Shown here one piece after another: positions 45,329 to 57,003 of a DNA stretch of 64,000 nt (position 1 is the first letter of the stretch; each line of letters begins with the position of its first letter). The stretch is taken from NCBI GenBank assembly GCA_963971575.1, contig OZ020612.1, forward strand, positions 310,001-374,000, read 5' to 3'. Below the pieces are notes generated by a model. It saw nothing but the letters and a program-made list of their open reading frames with translations, was not told where the DNA came from and did not search any database. The position numbers and the translations under genes are program-made. The stretch is from Liopterus haemorrhoidalis (taxonomy: Eukaryota; Arthropoda; Insecta; Coleoptera; Dytiscidae).

Positions 45329-46850
45329 TTGTCTTGTCTTTGTATTTTAGAAGGAGGACTTTTTTTTGTCACCACTTGTATTTTAGAAATGAGGTCTTTT
45401 TTTAAGTCATGACTTGTATTTTCACCTGTCTATTAAAATAAAAATGATCCTTAAATAAAATGAAACAAATTTAAAAGGGCGCTATTTTAGGTTAAATTAA
45501 TTTATTTGCCAAAGGTGCCAAATACATTGCTAAGGCTCTTATTGTGCTTCCAGATAAAGAAGAACAGTATTTCAAGGGTGATAAATCGGTTCTGTAAAAA
45601 AAAGCGCACAGGATCAGCCCATAGGATAACTTCACGCGCTGACTTCAAATCTTTCGGCTTCTTATTTTCTTGTTTTACTAACTTAACTACTTAGTTTTTA
45701 GGTATACATCAACTTCCAAGACTTACATTTTATAATTTTCTTGTACACTTGTTTCTGGTTACCAATAAATCATATGTAATATAATTTCTTACTATAAAAT
45801 GTTATAAGGTTATTCTGCGAATATGTGCCCTCCCCCCCCCCCCCCCAATCCAGAGAAGCCGTTTATTCATACACAATATAAACATTGTAGTGAATCCATG
45901 ACGGGGTCGTAAAATAAAGTCTAGCGATGATTTATTGGCTGTAAATCGGCGTTAAGCTCATTTCATAAACTGGTCTAACGACGGCTATATATGCGAATCA
46001 GTTGGTGTTCGCTGCTAGATACGCTCTCGCTGCCTGAAAAATATCGCCAGGAAATAATCCGTGTGGGAAATCCGCAATATACACTCTACCGTTCACCGTT
46101 CGTTCGTTCGTAAGCTCGCAAAATATTTTTTAAGATTAGAATTTGAAGTATGAAATACAGTAATACCTAAAAATAACAATGGAATAAAACGGGAATTAAC
46201 CAACTAGACCGCCCGGTTTACCGATATCAGACCTGCAATGTGTTTGTCCGGTTAGTTATGCTTTAGCTGGGGCACTATCTCAGATCATATCTTCCAGCTA
46301 CCACACTTAAGATAATATGCGGAGATTCCCGATAGAGGCATTCCATAACTGGTTAGTTAGGGTTCATAATTCCTGCATTTCATTCGTGTTTTTAGGGCAC
46401 TGTACCTATAACCAATGAACCCTTATACCGTCAATTATATGTCTGTACGGAAGGAATTGTAGACGGCTGGATTAAGAGATTTGAAATTTCGCTTGCATAT
46501 TTAATTCTTTTACTCGCATATAAAAATAAGAGACTTCGAAAAAAAAAAAAAAAAAACATTGCGAGAAAAATTGTATTAAAATATTTATTTAAATCTCTAT
46601 ATGTACCTGGTCAATTCAACATTCTGTATGAGTTAACAATTAAAATTTTATATGTGGAAAAAAATTATTTTGCTAAAAACTTTTGTTCCCACTTTTGTTT
46701 CCCAGAAAGCTAGTTTAAAAATCTAAATAAAAAAAATAGAATTATGCACACCACAGACAATATTAAGGAGTGGGGGGGGGGGGTCAGAAGACTCAAAACA
46801 TAAGGTTGGATGATAAAGACATGTATAACAAAGTAAAATTGAAGATCATA
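45329..46850. other. Noncoding; C and G runs
   Basis: C run of 15 at 45832-45846 and G run of 12 at 46772-46783. Near 46405-46445, cctataaccaatgaaccctt and ataccgtcaatt resemble the outer end of repeat D. No gene is supported. Confidence 0.4.
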
Positions 46851-46852
46851 AC

Positions 46853-46935
46853 ACAGAGTATCTACAAATCCAGCGTGGAGTACCACAAGGATTAATTTTA
46901 TCGCAATTATTATTTAGCACTACGTACAACCCCCA
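46853..46935 (+). pseudogene. LINE reverse transcriptase motif fragment
   Basis: One frame reads EYLQIQRGVPQGLILSQLLF, the RGVPQGxxLSPxLF block of non-LTR reverse transcriptases. It is cut off after about 27 codons by the long-TIR element starting near 46945. Confidence 0.7.
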
Positions 46936-46944
46936 GAGATTATT

Positions 46945-47643
46945 AGTTTCTTATACAAAACTAATAATCTGAAATAAAATTAGTGAAAATCTATACATCA
47001 AATTTTTCACAGAATTTTTATCTATCTAATAGGATATTTTTGATTGTAGAAAAAAGTATTGTAAAAGTGTTATTGCTAAATAACTTAATAATAGGTATTA
47101 CACAACAATGTACTGTAATTTTTTAAATATATTTGTGGGTTTCAAATAATTTTTATATTTATATAGTTTTGTGTAGAAATTTTCAAATAATACGTTAAAA
47201 ATTTTTTCGACATGATTGTTTATAGTTTAGAGCCTTCGTCGAAAAATATTTTACATGATGATAATGGAATGCCACTTGGTACAAGTATTCTTTACATAAA
47301 ATGAAACATTTTTATTCGCCGCACCTATATTGAGAACCGCGGCAGATTCGAGGTGGCGGCAAAAGTAGAATACCAAGTACAATAACTATAAGTAATTTTC
47401 ACAATAGAACAAATTATCTCTAAACATATTTGTAGAATGAAGCTTTAGCTACAATTTGCCGCATGGTACACAAATATGCGTCGAATGGTTTACAACATGG
47501 CGTCTATAACGCAAGTTGTTTATTATGACAGTTCTTTCGACAATTAAAAATATCCTATTAGGTAAATAAAGATTCGCTGAAAATTTTGATGTATAGATTG
47601 TTACTAATTTTATTTAAGGTTGTTAGTCTTGTATAAGAAACTG
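46945..47643 (+). mobile_element. Long-TIR DNA element of unassigned type
   Basis: About 700 bp with diverged inverted arms of ~110 bp, starting agtttcttatacaa and ending ttgtataagaaact, and sharing ctatacatcaaatttttca and acctaataggatattttt in inverted order. No transposase is visible. The target duplication is unclear. Confidence 0.75.
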
Positions 47644-47919
47644 TACGGTTGTGCGCAGCCTTAACATGTATTCTGAAGAAATTAAAGAAACACTATAAGA
47701 CATAAACCAATAGAAAAATTCTTTTTTTTTTTATTGTTAAAAATCAATATACAAGCACATTTGAATGTAAAAATGTGAATTTCATGTGTAAGAATTATCA
47801 AAAATATCCTCAAAATCAGTATTTTTATATTAAATTAAGTGCAGTAATATAGAAAATCGTACATATTATTTTTCATATTTTGTACAGGGTTTGAAAGAGA
47901 CTGAATAAACGTGAAAAAA

Positions 47920-48213
47920 CAAAGCGATCGACAAGTTCGAACAAGTCTGTAACAACATAAACTTGTTCAAACGTATTAAAGTAGGAATCCTGGATAGATT
48001 AGATGAAGAACCATAAATAATTTGTACAGTAAAAAAGCAAAAATTACAATACATTGGTGTTCAGGGCAAAGTGCTCGGTAAAAGAGGACAAATAGGCCAT
48101 GTATGTCATGATAAAAAATCTAAAGTGGTTCTCTGCATTAAAACAGAACTCTTCAGGGCAGCAGCTAATAAAGTTTCAATTGCCAAATGGATAGCCAACA
48201 TCCGGAACGGATA
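47920..48213 (+). pseudogene. LINE ORF2 C-terminal end
   Basis: Readable pieces are NLFKRIKVGILDRLDEEP (about 47955), KQKLQYIGVQGKVLGKRGQ (about 48045), and LFRAAANKVSIAKWIANIRN before the stop at 48211-48213. The KLxYxGH...GKxxGKRGxGR...ANIR pattern is the conserved C-terminus of an insect LINE family. Frames are partly disrupted, and nothing of the catalytic region is left. It may come from the same element type as the fragment at 46853-46935, but the two need not be parts of one copy. Confidence 0.72.
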
Positions 48214-49530
48214 AGCACAAGATATAAGTAAAACTTTTTTCATAAGAATCAATTGTCCACTGGTTGATTAAATTTTCGTACGGACTGGATTAATCCCGCG
48301 GACCATAGTTTGGAAAGTCCTGATCTAGAGTATCTAGCGAACTCATCTATCCTCTGTGAAGTTCACTTTATATGTATCTACAACATCCTGAAATGCGTGA
48401 GATTTTATACATCACATATTTTTTTGTGAAGCGAGATGTTTTAGAAGCAGCGATAATGAAGCTGCTTTCTCATTACTGCGAAGTTCTGTTTTTGGTAATG
48501 TTGTTTTTGGCTGAGCATAAGAAGGTTAGCAGTTAACGCGTTATTGTGAGAGTAGTATGTCGAAAATCTATACGCACACGTATAGGGCAGAGAAGTGCAG
48601 GGGTGTAGATACAGCGAGCTGCTGCGAGGGGGGGGGGTGTATCAAGTAGCGCGAGGCGTGGTCGCACACTGGCAACATGCAGCCGACACACCAGGACACG
48701 TCAGGACAACAAACACACACATCCTGGCCCTGTTTATGAGATTAAAATTTGAGCGACACGATGAAGGATAATAGGTTGATTGAATAGGGCAGACGCATAA
48801 CTAGCGCCCTCCAGTGCCGGCCCAGCTCAGCACGACACCAGCTAACGTGAATCAGACCTGTCATTAATAATAGCTACAGCAGAAACAGCACGGGCATTAA
48901 TCATAACACTAGATACATTGCTAAATCGCAGATCAGCCGACCGAACAATACATACATCACGCCCGGACGGGACGGAACGGGACGCGTCGGCCCGTCCGAC
49001 AACCGTACGCACCGACCAAGACCACCGGGGAAAGCTGACACTGACGCTGCCACCAAAAAACAACCTGTATACATTAAATGATAATTATAGTTGCCAATAG
49101 CTAGGTGGCGCAGAGTAGGTAATGTTGCTGCGCCTTCGGAACTATATTAAATCTACGTAGTTAGTCTACTGTTCCGACCGATCCTATTATCTTTAAATTC
49201 ATAAGTCATATTTAGAGGTTCGTATATAACAAAAAAGTTTTTCTATTATGACTTACGTAAATGTTTGTCTGTTAAAAAAATGTCTCATAATCCATGGGTT
49301 TTGGGACAATTTTTTTAAAAAGGTTAGTCTAAAATATGAGAAAATAAAAGTACATCAGAATCTCCAAAAGTAAAAGATGTTTGTTTTTGTTTTTTGAAAA
49401 TGATTTTTAATATTTTTTGAAATGTTTCTTTATAAGAAGCTTTATTTGAAGCTTACAAAACTTTTTATATTGACACAACTTTGCCAAATATTTACAACAA
49501 AAAAAAAAACAATTGTTGTGCCCGGAGTCA
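48214..49530. other. Noncoding; GC-rich block and motif copy
   Basis: One palindromic-core motif copy at about 48378-48425, and a GC-rich block at 48600-49050 with cggacgggacggaacgggac. Opposing short frames there (48842-49063, 48918-49100) lack known motifs; they could reflect base composition only. Confidence 0.35.
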
Positions 49531-49537
49531 AAAAATA

Positions 49538-50105
49538 TAGACCGGGAGCTCATGACAGTTTTTGGTCTCCGATTTCATACAGCATGCCTTTTGGAGGAGA
49601 GAATATTTACCCTGTGACAACAAAAAAGAGATGGTACTAAACCCCTGCACGCTTTCCGGTCATAGGGAAAATTGCATTTCCACTTAAACACAAATTTTTT
49701 GTGCTTTTCTCTGATTTAATATTGCTTGCCCTTTTGTCAAAAGAAAGTTATAACAAATTTAAAGTCTTTTAAATATATACATGGGATTCGGAGGGTCCCA
49801 AAGGGCTCAAACGGTCATGTGATCTTGTAATAAAAAAATATGATTTTCCGCGTTTTCATACAGCATGCCTATAATTAAAAGACTTTAAATTTGTTATAAC
49901 TTTCTTTTGACAAAAGGGCAACTAATATTAAATCAGAGAAAAACACAAAAATTTTGTGCAAGTGGAAATGCAATTTTCCCTATGACCGGAAAACGTGCAG
50001 GGGTTTAGTACCATCCCTTTTTGTTGTCACAGGGTAAATATTCTCTCCACCAAAAGGCAGGCTGTATGAAATCGGAGACCAAAAATGTCATGAGCTCCCG
50101 GTCTA
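49538..50105 (-). mobile_element. Foldback element family F, copy 5 (3-bp TSD ATA)
   Basis: 568 bp, same orientation as copy 4, flanked by ATA (49535-49537, 50106-50108), with intact termini. The frame 49422-49640 crosses its left edge and is not a gene. Confidence 0.92.
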
Positions 50106-50108
50106 ATA

Positions 50109-51220
50109 TATTTATCTACGTCCATCAAATAATAAATGCATTATGTGTCCAACTATAGATATATAAAACTGCATATTGCACACCATGCGCATGCGTTTCA
50201 GTCGTGAATAATGAAAGTTTTATACACGGAAAGTTTTTTTAGTAAGTTAGTCAGGTACACATTTTGGCGCTGAGCAAAGATGGCTATCTGCTCCTCATAC
50301 AGCGCATCTTTATAACTAGAATATCATTGTCCCCTGCTTGGGATCATACAATACTAACCAATAACAGTTACTAAAAATAATAATAATAATGGATGGACAT
50401 TAATGTGAATCGAAATAGTTATCAAATTATATTTTCGAAAAAAATCGGTTTTGAATCGATGAAAAAATATTTTTGTATGGTAAAATGTAATCTCTGCAAT
50501 CATAGATTTTCTTCTAACGAGTAGGCATTTCTTCCTTTTATATAACAGATGAGAAGAACCAGCTTTATACCTGAGGCCCATCTTCTAATAAATTAATTTT
50601 TATAAATTAATGCTAATCTCACTACTACTATCTGCTCTAGTACTGACGCAATTTGCCAAAACTTTGCTAGAAAGAGTGTCGACTATTGCGCTGGTTGAGG
50701 AGTAGTGGGAATTGATAATTTCATGGATTTAAACCTGTGGCCCTTTGTTTCATACGTAATCATTTTACCTCGGTGGCACTGTTGCCAACCTGCAGAAACT
50801 TTCATCTGCGCCAGCGTTCACACAAACTGTGAGTAATTTTTTCAGTGAATTGTTTCCGTGTAGTTATGAAAACTGAAGTTTTACTCTCAATGGAAAAAGT
50901 GCGCTTAACTGAATTACATTGTTTATAAAGTTCTACTAGCTATTAAACTTGAATGTTGTATTTGAATAAAAAAGCGAGTTGCCTCTAATTCGGTTTGCGA
51001 CGAGAAAAGAAGACGCCGAGAAAACTGTACAATCGAATGATGCGGAAGGGTTATCACTGGGAGGGGGGGTGAGTATACGCAGGGAGCAATTGAGGATCCA
51101 GGACGGGGAAAAGGATGTAATTATCCTAATGCGAAAGTTTTTTCCTATTTCTCCAAAACCTTCTTTTGGATTTATTCTCTTCTTCATACTGGTGGTTCAA
51201 TTAAACCTTATATATATATA
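50109..51220. other. Noncoding, no recognised feature
   Basis: Short opposing frames at 50936-51290 have no recognised domain. Nothing else supported. Confidence 0.35.
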
Positions 51221-52386
51221 CAGTGAATTATTTTTTAATGCAACATGTACTATGTCATTACCATGGATACAGTTTTTGACAGCAATATAAATCGTGTTCA
51301 TTTTCATTTGGAACATAGACAATTAGTGTGTCTAGTTTTGCTCATTGCTGATTTAAAAATTAATCAACATGTATACAGATGAAGAAAAATAATGATGGTA
51401 AGTTGGTATCTCCCAAATGAGTTTAAGAGAAGTTTCTGCTGTATTTAGTGCAACTTATCCAGATCGGCCAATACCAAATCCCCCTACAATTTCAAGACTA
51501 GTTAATAAATTTCATCGCGAAGGATGTCTTAAAACATAATAAAAAAAAAAGAACAACATCCCACGTGCTTACAGAAGAGAAGCAGTTGGAAATATTATTA
51601 CAAGTGGAAGAAAACAATCAAAATACTTTAAGATCAATTGCACAAACCGTTGGTGTCAGTATTGGACCTGTTTTTAACTTCTTAAACAATGCTTCAAAGA
51701 ATTTTATTTACTGACGAAGCAACGTTTAAGCAATATTATAGGGCATTTTTTTTATTGACGGTAACCTTAATGCCGCAAAATATCTAGCCCTTTTGCAAAA
51801 CCAAATATTACCTGCGTTGTGAAACCTGAATATTAAAGGACAAGTATGGTTTCAACATGATGGAGCACAAGTCCATTATTCTAGAATGGTTAAAGAATAT
51901 TTACATAGAACTGTCCCAAATAGCTGGATTGGAAGAGGAGGGTCGATGAATTGGCCAGCGAGATCTTCGGATTTGGCACCCAATGATTTTTTTTATTGGT
52001 CATATTTAAAAGCCAAAGTATATAATGGAGAACTTAGGGATGTTGCTGAACTGCGAGACAAAATTGTTCAAGCATCCAACAATATACCTCAAGAGCAATT
52101 GCTGAATGTTTTGAATCATTTTTATGATCGCTTAACATTTTGTATGCAAGTAAACGGAGAAACTTTTGAACATTTATTATAAGTTTTTAGTTATTTATTT
52201 ATTATTATTATTTATTTATTTTTTATTTGTATTTTCAATCAAATATTTTGATTTTGCTAGTAAATATGGTTTTTTCTATGTTGCAAATGAAAATGAACAC
52301 GATTTATATTGCTGTCAAAAACTGTATGCATATGGATATAAAAACTGTATGGTAATGACATAGTACATGTGGCATTAAAAAATAAA

Positions 52387-52389
<3 letters not shown>
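51221..52389 (+). mobile_element. Mariner/Tc1-type element with long inverted ends
   Basis: About 1.17 kb between inverted ends: tttttaatgcaacatgtac and atgtactatgtcattaccat on the left, and the complement on the right. The shared arm includes gacagcaatataaatcgtg. The right arm has a ~28-bp insertion relative to the left. It lies in TA repeats on both sides, consistent with TA insertion. Confidence 0.82.
51418..52182 (+). pseudogene. Mariner-like transposase, DDD pieces all visible
   Basis: From 51418: MSLREVSAVFSATYPDR and PPTISRLVNKFHREGCLK (helix-turn-helix), then LTEEKQLEILLQVEE and LRSIAQTVGVSIGPVF. Catalytic blocks follow: RILFTDEATFK (first Asp), QVWFQHDGAQVHYSRMVKEY (second), and WPARSSDLAPNDFFYWSYLK (third). 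The last ~98 codons are open (51886-52182). Several frameshifts and a deletion after GPVF disrupt the gene. The family cuts DNA at TA; this copy is inactive as written. Confidence 0.85.

Positions 52390-52428
<39 letters not shown>
52389..52428. repeat. (TA)n microsatellite
   Basis: About 40 bp of ta repeats bordering the right end of the mariner-like element. Confidence 0.95.
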
Positions 52429-52430
<2 letters not shown>

Positions 52431-53190
52431 CATTATCTGGTGTTACTCCCACAGTTAACCCCTAAGGTCGCAGAGTGTATACGGCATTGGCAGGGTGGGA
52501 CCACGGCAGAGACGAGGGGTCGAGAGGGTGTTTTTAGTTAGTGGAGAGGTGCAGGTCATATGTTATTGTAATTACCGTGCGGGCACGGACCACCTGACCA
52601 AAGCCGTGACGTACGAGTATCGAATGTAATTATTTGTGGAGCCAGTATTTTATTCCGTTTGTCCGGAATGATAAGCAATTGCCATTCATCACCCGCTATT
52701 GCCATTCGAACCAAACCATTTTAGGTTTTTGTAGGTATAACCAAGGAACCTCAACAACTTCAATCATGTGTTATGTCTAGGATTAGCAGTTTTCCGGTTG
52801 TCATCCGAAAACTCCGGTCTTGAAAATCTAACTTAATTTTAAAGTGCTTCAATTTTCCTACTTATTCCTCAAAATTTAAAATTAAGTATATTTTCTGAAA
52901 CGTCCAATTTTTCCGAATAGCCAACAATATTCTTCATACTCATGAGCAATGACGGTCAATATTTTCTCTACCGGGTAAAATATGAACGGACGCAATTGCT
53001 TGGATATTTTGGTAGTAAAAACAGAATTGTGTACAAAAATCATCGTATATAATAATCCCTTATATTAATTTTTGGTGTACCTCTCTCGCATATTTGGAAC
53101 ACTTCGTATGTACTCGAACAGACGAAGACTAAAATAAGAAAAGCATATAGTGTCTTATGCTGTTATTTAAAATAAGAAAACAATGTTAGT
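52429..53190. other. Noncoding, no recognised feature
   Basis: gtttttgtaggtataaccaa at 52724 resembles the outer end of repeat D. No gene supported. Confidence 0.4.
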
Positions 53191-53198
53191 GGTTAGTG

Positions 53199-54132
53199 CA
53201 GTGGTTTTCAAAGTGGGTACCGTTCATTACCTGTATGGGTGCCGTGGTCGTGGTGTGAAATTTAGCATCGTAGGTATTTTTATATGCATAATGAAATTTT
53301 TCGCCAGTGGATGAATGCAAACAGGTACAACTCGTGGATGCTTATATTAACTTCCGATCGTTTTAAAATCACTACTCTATGATAATAATAATGTTTTTCT
53401 TAATTATACCTTTTGTTCTCATTTCATCATCATCATTTCTGTTCTCATTTAAAGAATATATTTTTTAATTCTTCTTGTTCTTCTTCGGGCACTATCAGTT
53501 AGGCTGACTTTTGGCCTCACTCACATAAGTCCTCCATCTTGATCTATTCATTGTCAGGTCTTGCCAAGTACTCTGTATACCAATACTTGTTAGATCTTCG
53601 GTTAGTTGACCTCTCCATCTCTTGCGAGGTTTTCCCTCTGGTCAACGGGTATTCAATCTTCCTTCCCATATCTTCCTAACCATTCTGTCCTCCCTCATCC
53701 TCGTAAGGTCCTCCTATCCACTGCAATCGTCTGCCTCTCAGTTCTTGTGTGATACTTGGCCTTGAATATAGTTCGCGGATATTTTTATTCTTACGGATTC
53801 TCCATTCACCATTAATCTGAATGGGCACCATCTCCAGCATGAGGTTAAACAGCAAAGGTGAGGTGGCATCTCCTTGTTTCACTCCAGTATAAATTTCAAA
53901 AGACTGTAACAAAAGTTTCCTAATTTCACTCTGCTTATGGATCCCGACACACACACCATACTCATCTTGATAAGTTTACGATGCGAAATTTGTCCATGAT
54001 GTCCCAGAGTTTGTCACGTATATATTAATTTTTAAATATTTTTTAGTTAAAAAGAATCCTAAAATTAATAAAATGTCTTTATAATTTCATGCACTTTGGA
54101 TGCCTTTACATTAAAAAGTCTGAGAATCACTG
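53199..54132 (+). mobile_element. hAT element with perfect 8-bp TSD ggttagtg, hosting a LINE fragment
   Basis: Ends cagtggttttcaaagtg and gtctgagaatcactg; flanks ggttagtg at 53191-53198 and 54133-54140 are identical. The ~930-bp interior contains a LINE fragment (about 53480-54010) and otherwise AT-rich hAT sequence. Confidence 0.88.
53490..53954 (-). pseudogene. LINE reverse transcriptase with internal deletion
   Basis: From 53954 downward: SFEIYTGVKQGDATSPLLFN (reverse-transcriptase GxxQGxxxSPxLF block) and LEMVPIQ. It then jumps directly to the C-terminal region ELYSRPSITQELRGRRLQWI and, in broken frames, a WRxQLTxDL-like stretch ending near 53500. The catalytic FADD block is deleted. It lies inside the hAT element at 53199-54132. 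Confidence 0.8.
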
Positions 54133-54140
54133 GGTTAGTG

Positions 54141-55040
54141 GTTTAAATTTTAAAAACATTCTATAATTTCAATGCATTTTTTTGAATTGTATGTATTTTT
54201 GGAAGGTTGTGGGCTATGCCATTTTAAGTGAACCCCGTTCGAAGTACGTCATAATATATTTATTTAGAAGAAAGAGAATATTGAATGACCTTATAATGCA
54301 CAGAATGGAAAGGCTTTTAAAATTCAATAATTCTTTAGTTGAAATTTTTTGCGCTATTTAAAAAGTTGCTAATGTTCCTTTTGTAATTAAAATGGTGAGA
54401 GGGGAGCAGTGATGGAGGAGGGTGGAGGAGGTAAAGGAATAACATTTGCAGAGCGGGAAGGGAAAGAATCAAAATGAATAGAGAAGAAGAAAGAAAGAAA
54501 TACTCCAATATCAAACATACATTAAGCACTCGGCTTTCTTTAGTTCCTCTGCTTTACCATTGTTTATTTCAACTCGCATCGATCGAAGCGGAGCACAGCG
54601 TCTCTTCCACCATTATTAATGAAGCGTGCAGCGCTTTTTTCTAAAATATAAAAGTAATATCGAGAGCTGTACAACTCGGAGAGTCTCGCATCGGGTCTAC
54701 TGAGCGCGGCTCGGCTTTGGCTGTGCGACACCCGCCAGATATTAGCAAATCCGATCCTCGTGGACGCATCCATAATGGGCGGCTTCCAATCAAATAACTG
54801 CAAAATGCTCGCGTTTATTCCCTACACCTACATTCGACAAATCACTACCGTGCACTAACGATAAAACTACTAAACAAAAATGAACTTATTTTTTGTGATA
54901 TGGGTAAAACATAGTGTATCTCACTTAAAATTTGACCTAAAAGCCGAAAATAATTTTTTCTACCACCCATCATTTTTTTGCTATGAGGTATTGTTGGTAA
55001 CAAAATATAGTGATAGACGTGTTACTATTAATTTTAACTT
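54141..55040. other. Noncoding; some GC-richer sequence
   Basis: The frame 54564-54803 (minus) has higher GC than its surroundings but no recognised domain. I could not support a gene. Confidence 0.35.
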
Positions 55041-55410
55041 ACCTCAAAATGTTGTTTTTGATGTTTTACGTCGATATTTTGTTTTTGAGGCATGCCTATT
55101 TATCCAGTAGTAATCAGTAAGCAAATTTGGATTCCATTTACCCTGATATCGCTTTTCCATGGCGGAAATGTCTTGGTGGAACCGTTTTCCATGTTCATCA
55201 CTTACTGCACCCTGATCTTCTGGGAAGAAATATAGATGAGAGTCCAGAAAGTGAATTTTTAAAAACATCCTACATCCCATTTCTTTGTAGGCATCAAGTA
55301 GTTTATTCACGATAGCTCTGTAATTTTCTGCTCTCACATTTCCCAGAAAATTTGAAACAACTGTTTTAAAAGCTCTCTTATTTCAGCTTCATTTAGCATA
55401 CTGTCAAATA

Positions 55411-56324
55411 CGAGGTCTGTTCAAAAAGTATCGCGAATTTTGAATTTCCGCGGGTTACGTATATTCGATTTTCGATTTTTTTGTGGCGTTATGTTGGTAC
55501 TCATGTCTCTCACTTATGCCGACAAGTTCGGCCATTTTGAATGTTCAGTTAATTTTTGACAGTTGCTTTGATTGCACGTGTTTTAGCTCGTCTTCGATTT
55601 TTGCCTATACCAAAAAATGGATCAAAGAATCTGTATCAAATTTTGTGTGAAAAACAAAATTAAGTGCGCGGACGCATTCCAAATGTTGATTGTGGCATAT
55701 GGTAAAGCTACCTTGGACCGAAGCAACGTTTATCCGTGGTACAAAATGTTCTCAGAGGGCCGAGAAGATGTGAACGACGAAGAGCGTGCCGGACGCCCGA
55801 TCACGTCAACAACAGACGAAAACATTGATGAAGTGAAGAAAATAGTATTGGCCAATCGTCGAATCACCGTTAGAGAAGTTGCTGAGGACCTAAACATATC
55901 GATTGGCTCGTGCCATTCGATTTTTACCAATGATTTGGGCATGAGACGGGTCGCCGCGAAATTCGTACCAAAATTGCTCAATTTAGACCAAAAATTTTGG
56001 CCAAAAACAACACATTAATAATGCCGCAGCTACCGTATTCCCCAGATCTGGCCCTTTGTGACTTTTTCTTGTTCCCGAAACTGAAGAGGCCCATGAAAGG
56101 ACGACGCTACGCTACGAATGAGGAGATAAAGACGGCATCGAAGGAGGAGCTGAACAAGATCACAAAAAATGATTTTTTCAAATGTTTCGAGGATTGGAAA
56201 AAACGTTGGCACAAGTGTATAATATCTGGTGGGGATTCCTTTGAAGGGGACAAAATAGATATTCATGAATAAATAAATAATTTTTGAAAAAACAAAATTC
56301 GCGATACTTTTTGAACAGACCTCC
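55411..56324 (+). mobile_element. Mariner family 4 with both ends and TA duplication
   Basis: 914 bp. Inverted ends gaggtctgttcaaaaagtat and atactttttgaacagacctc, with TA at 55409-55410 and 56325-56326. It carries a deleted transposase gene and sits inside a conserved minus-strand ORF. Confidence 0.92.
55617..56272 (+). pseudogene. Mariner transposase, core-deleted
   Basis: The N-terminal half (55617-55982) is open: MDQRICIKFCVKNKIKCADA, VYPWYKMFSEGREDVNDEER, NRRITVREVAEDLNI and FTNDLGMRRV, i.e. both helix-turn-helix DNA-binding units. After LLNLDQK it jumps with a frame change to the last third (LPYSPDLALCDFFLFPKLKR, PMKGRRYAT, GDSFEGDKIDIHE, stop at 56270-56272). The first and second catalytic Asp segments are missing. 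Such a product could bind ends but not cut. Confidence 0.9.
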
Positions 56325-56499
56325 TACATCATCTTTCATTATTTCTCTTATTTGTGGTCCCACAAATATGCCCTCTTTAATTTTTGCTTCATTAATTCTC
56401 CAAACCGTTTTAAAAATGGGTTTCAAACTATTTATTAAATAGGAGACAAATTGTAAATTCTGTAATGACAAATTTTGTGGAAAAATGAAAAGGATCAAG

Positions 56500-57003
56500 T
56501 TTTGAATAGTTATAGAAATGTATAGAATGACTTAGTGTATTAGTTTTAAGCGGCACTGCCGACCCTGTAATATTCCCCGGATAACTCCGGTGCAGATGAG
56601 CACCGAGTTAAATTCTCCGGCAGGTGTACTATATTCCGTTCCCCGGAGTTCTATTTCATACTCTCTCACCTACTAACATACATTATTTTGCTAATGTATT
56701 TTAATGTATTCCACATTTTTTGGAAGTCACTTTAACTTCCATACACAACCAAATTACGAACTAAAAATGTGTTCATATATTTCAGACCATCTTAGGTAAC
56801 TAGTAAGAAAAAGCAACCAACAGAGGGAACTGTTTGGGACAATATTTTTGCTGTAATCGCTTCAAAATAAATAATTGGTTACAGATGAAGTATTAAGTGA
56901 TTCAAATTTCACATACTACAGCAGGGGTCACCAAAGTACTTGACCGCCAGAGATCGATATGACACTGGTAGGGCTCGTAGTTCGATTGGCGATCTATGGA
57001 AAA
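56500..57003. other. Noncoding; lone hAT end
   Basis: A hAT-like left end cagcaggggtcaccaaagta is at 56921 with no partner. Nothing else recognised. Confidence 0.4.

Larger units (their letters stand above)
55044..56450 (-). pseudogene. Conserved arthropod multicopy protein, C-terminal part, split by mariner
   Basis: From about 56430 downward: VWRINEAKIKEGIFVGPQIR and EIMKDD. The mariner at 55411-56324 intervenes. The frame then continues with VFDSMLNEAEIRE, a frameshift, AFKTVVSNFLGNVRAENYRA, KEMGCRMFLKIHFLDSHLYF, GAVSDEHGKRFHQDI and MEKRYQGKWNPNLLTDYYW. I recall this arrangement from many near-identical, unnamed predicted proteins of arthropods and Hydra, so it is probably transposon-derived; its biochemical role is unknown to me. 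Removing the mariner and one TA restores an in-frame junction (DD-V-FDS). Confidence 0.75.

Noticed and set aside
49422..49640. 72-codon frame
   Set aside because: It runs across the left boundary of foldback copy 5, so it cannot be an old gene.
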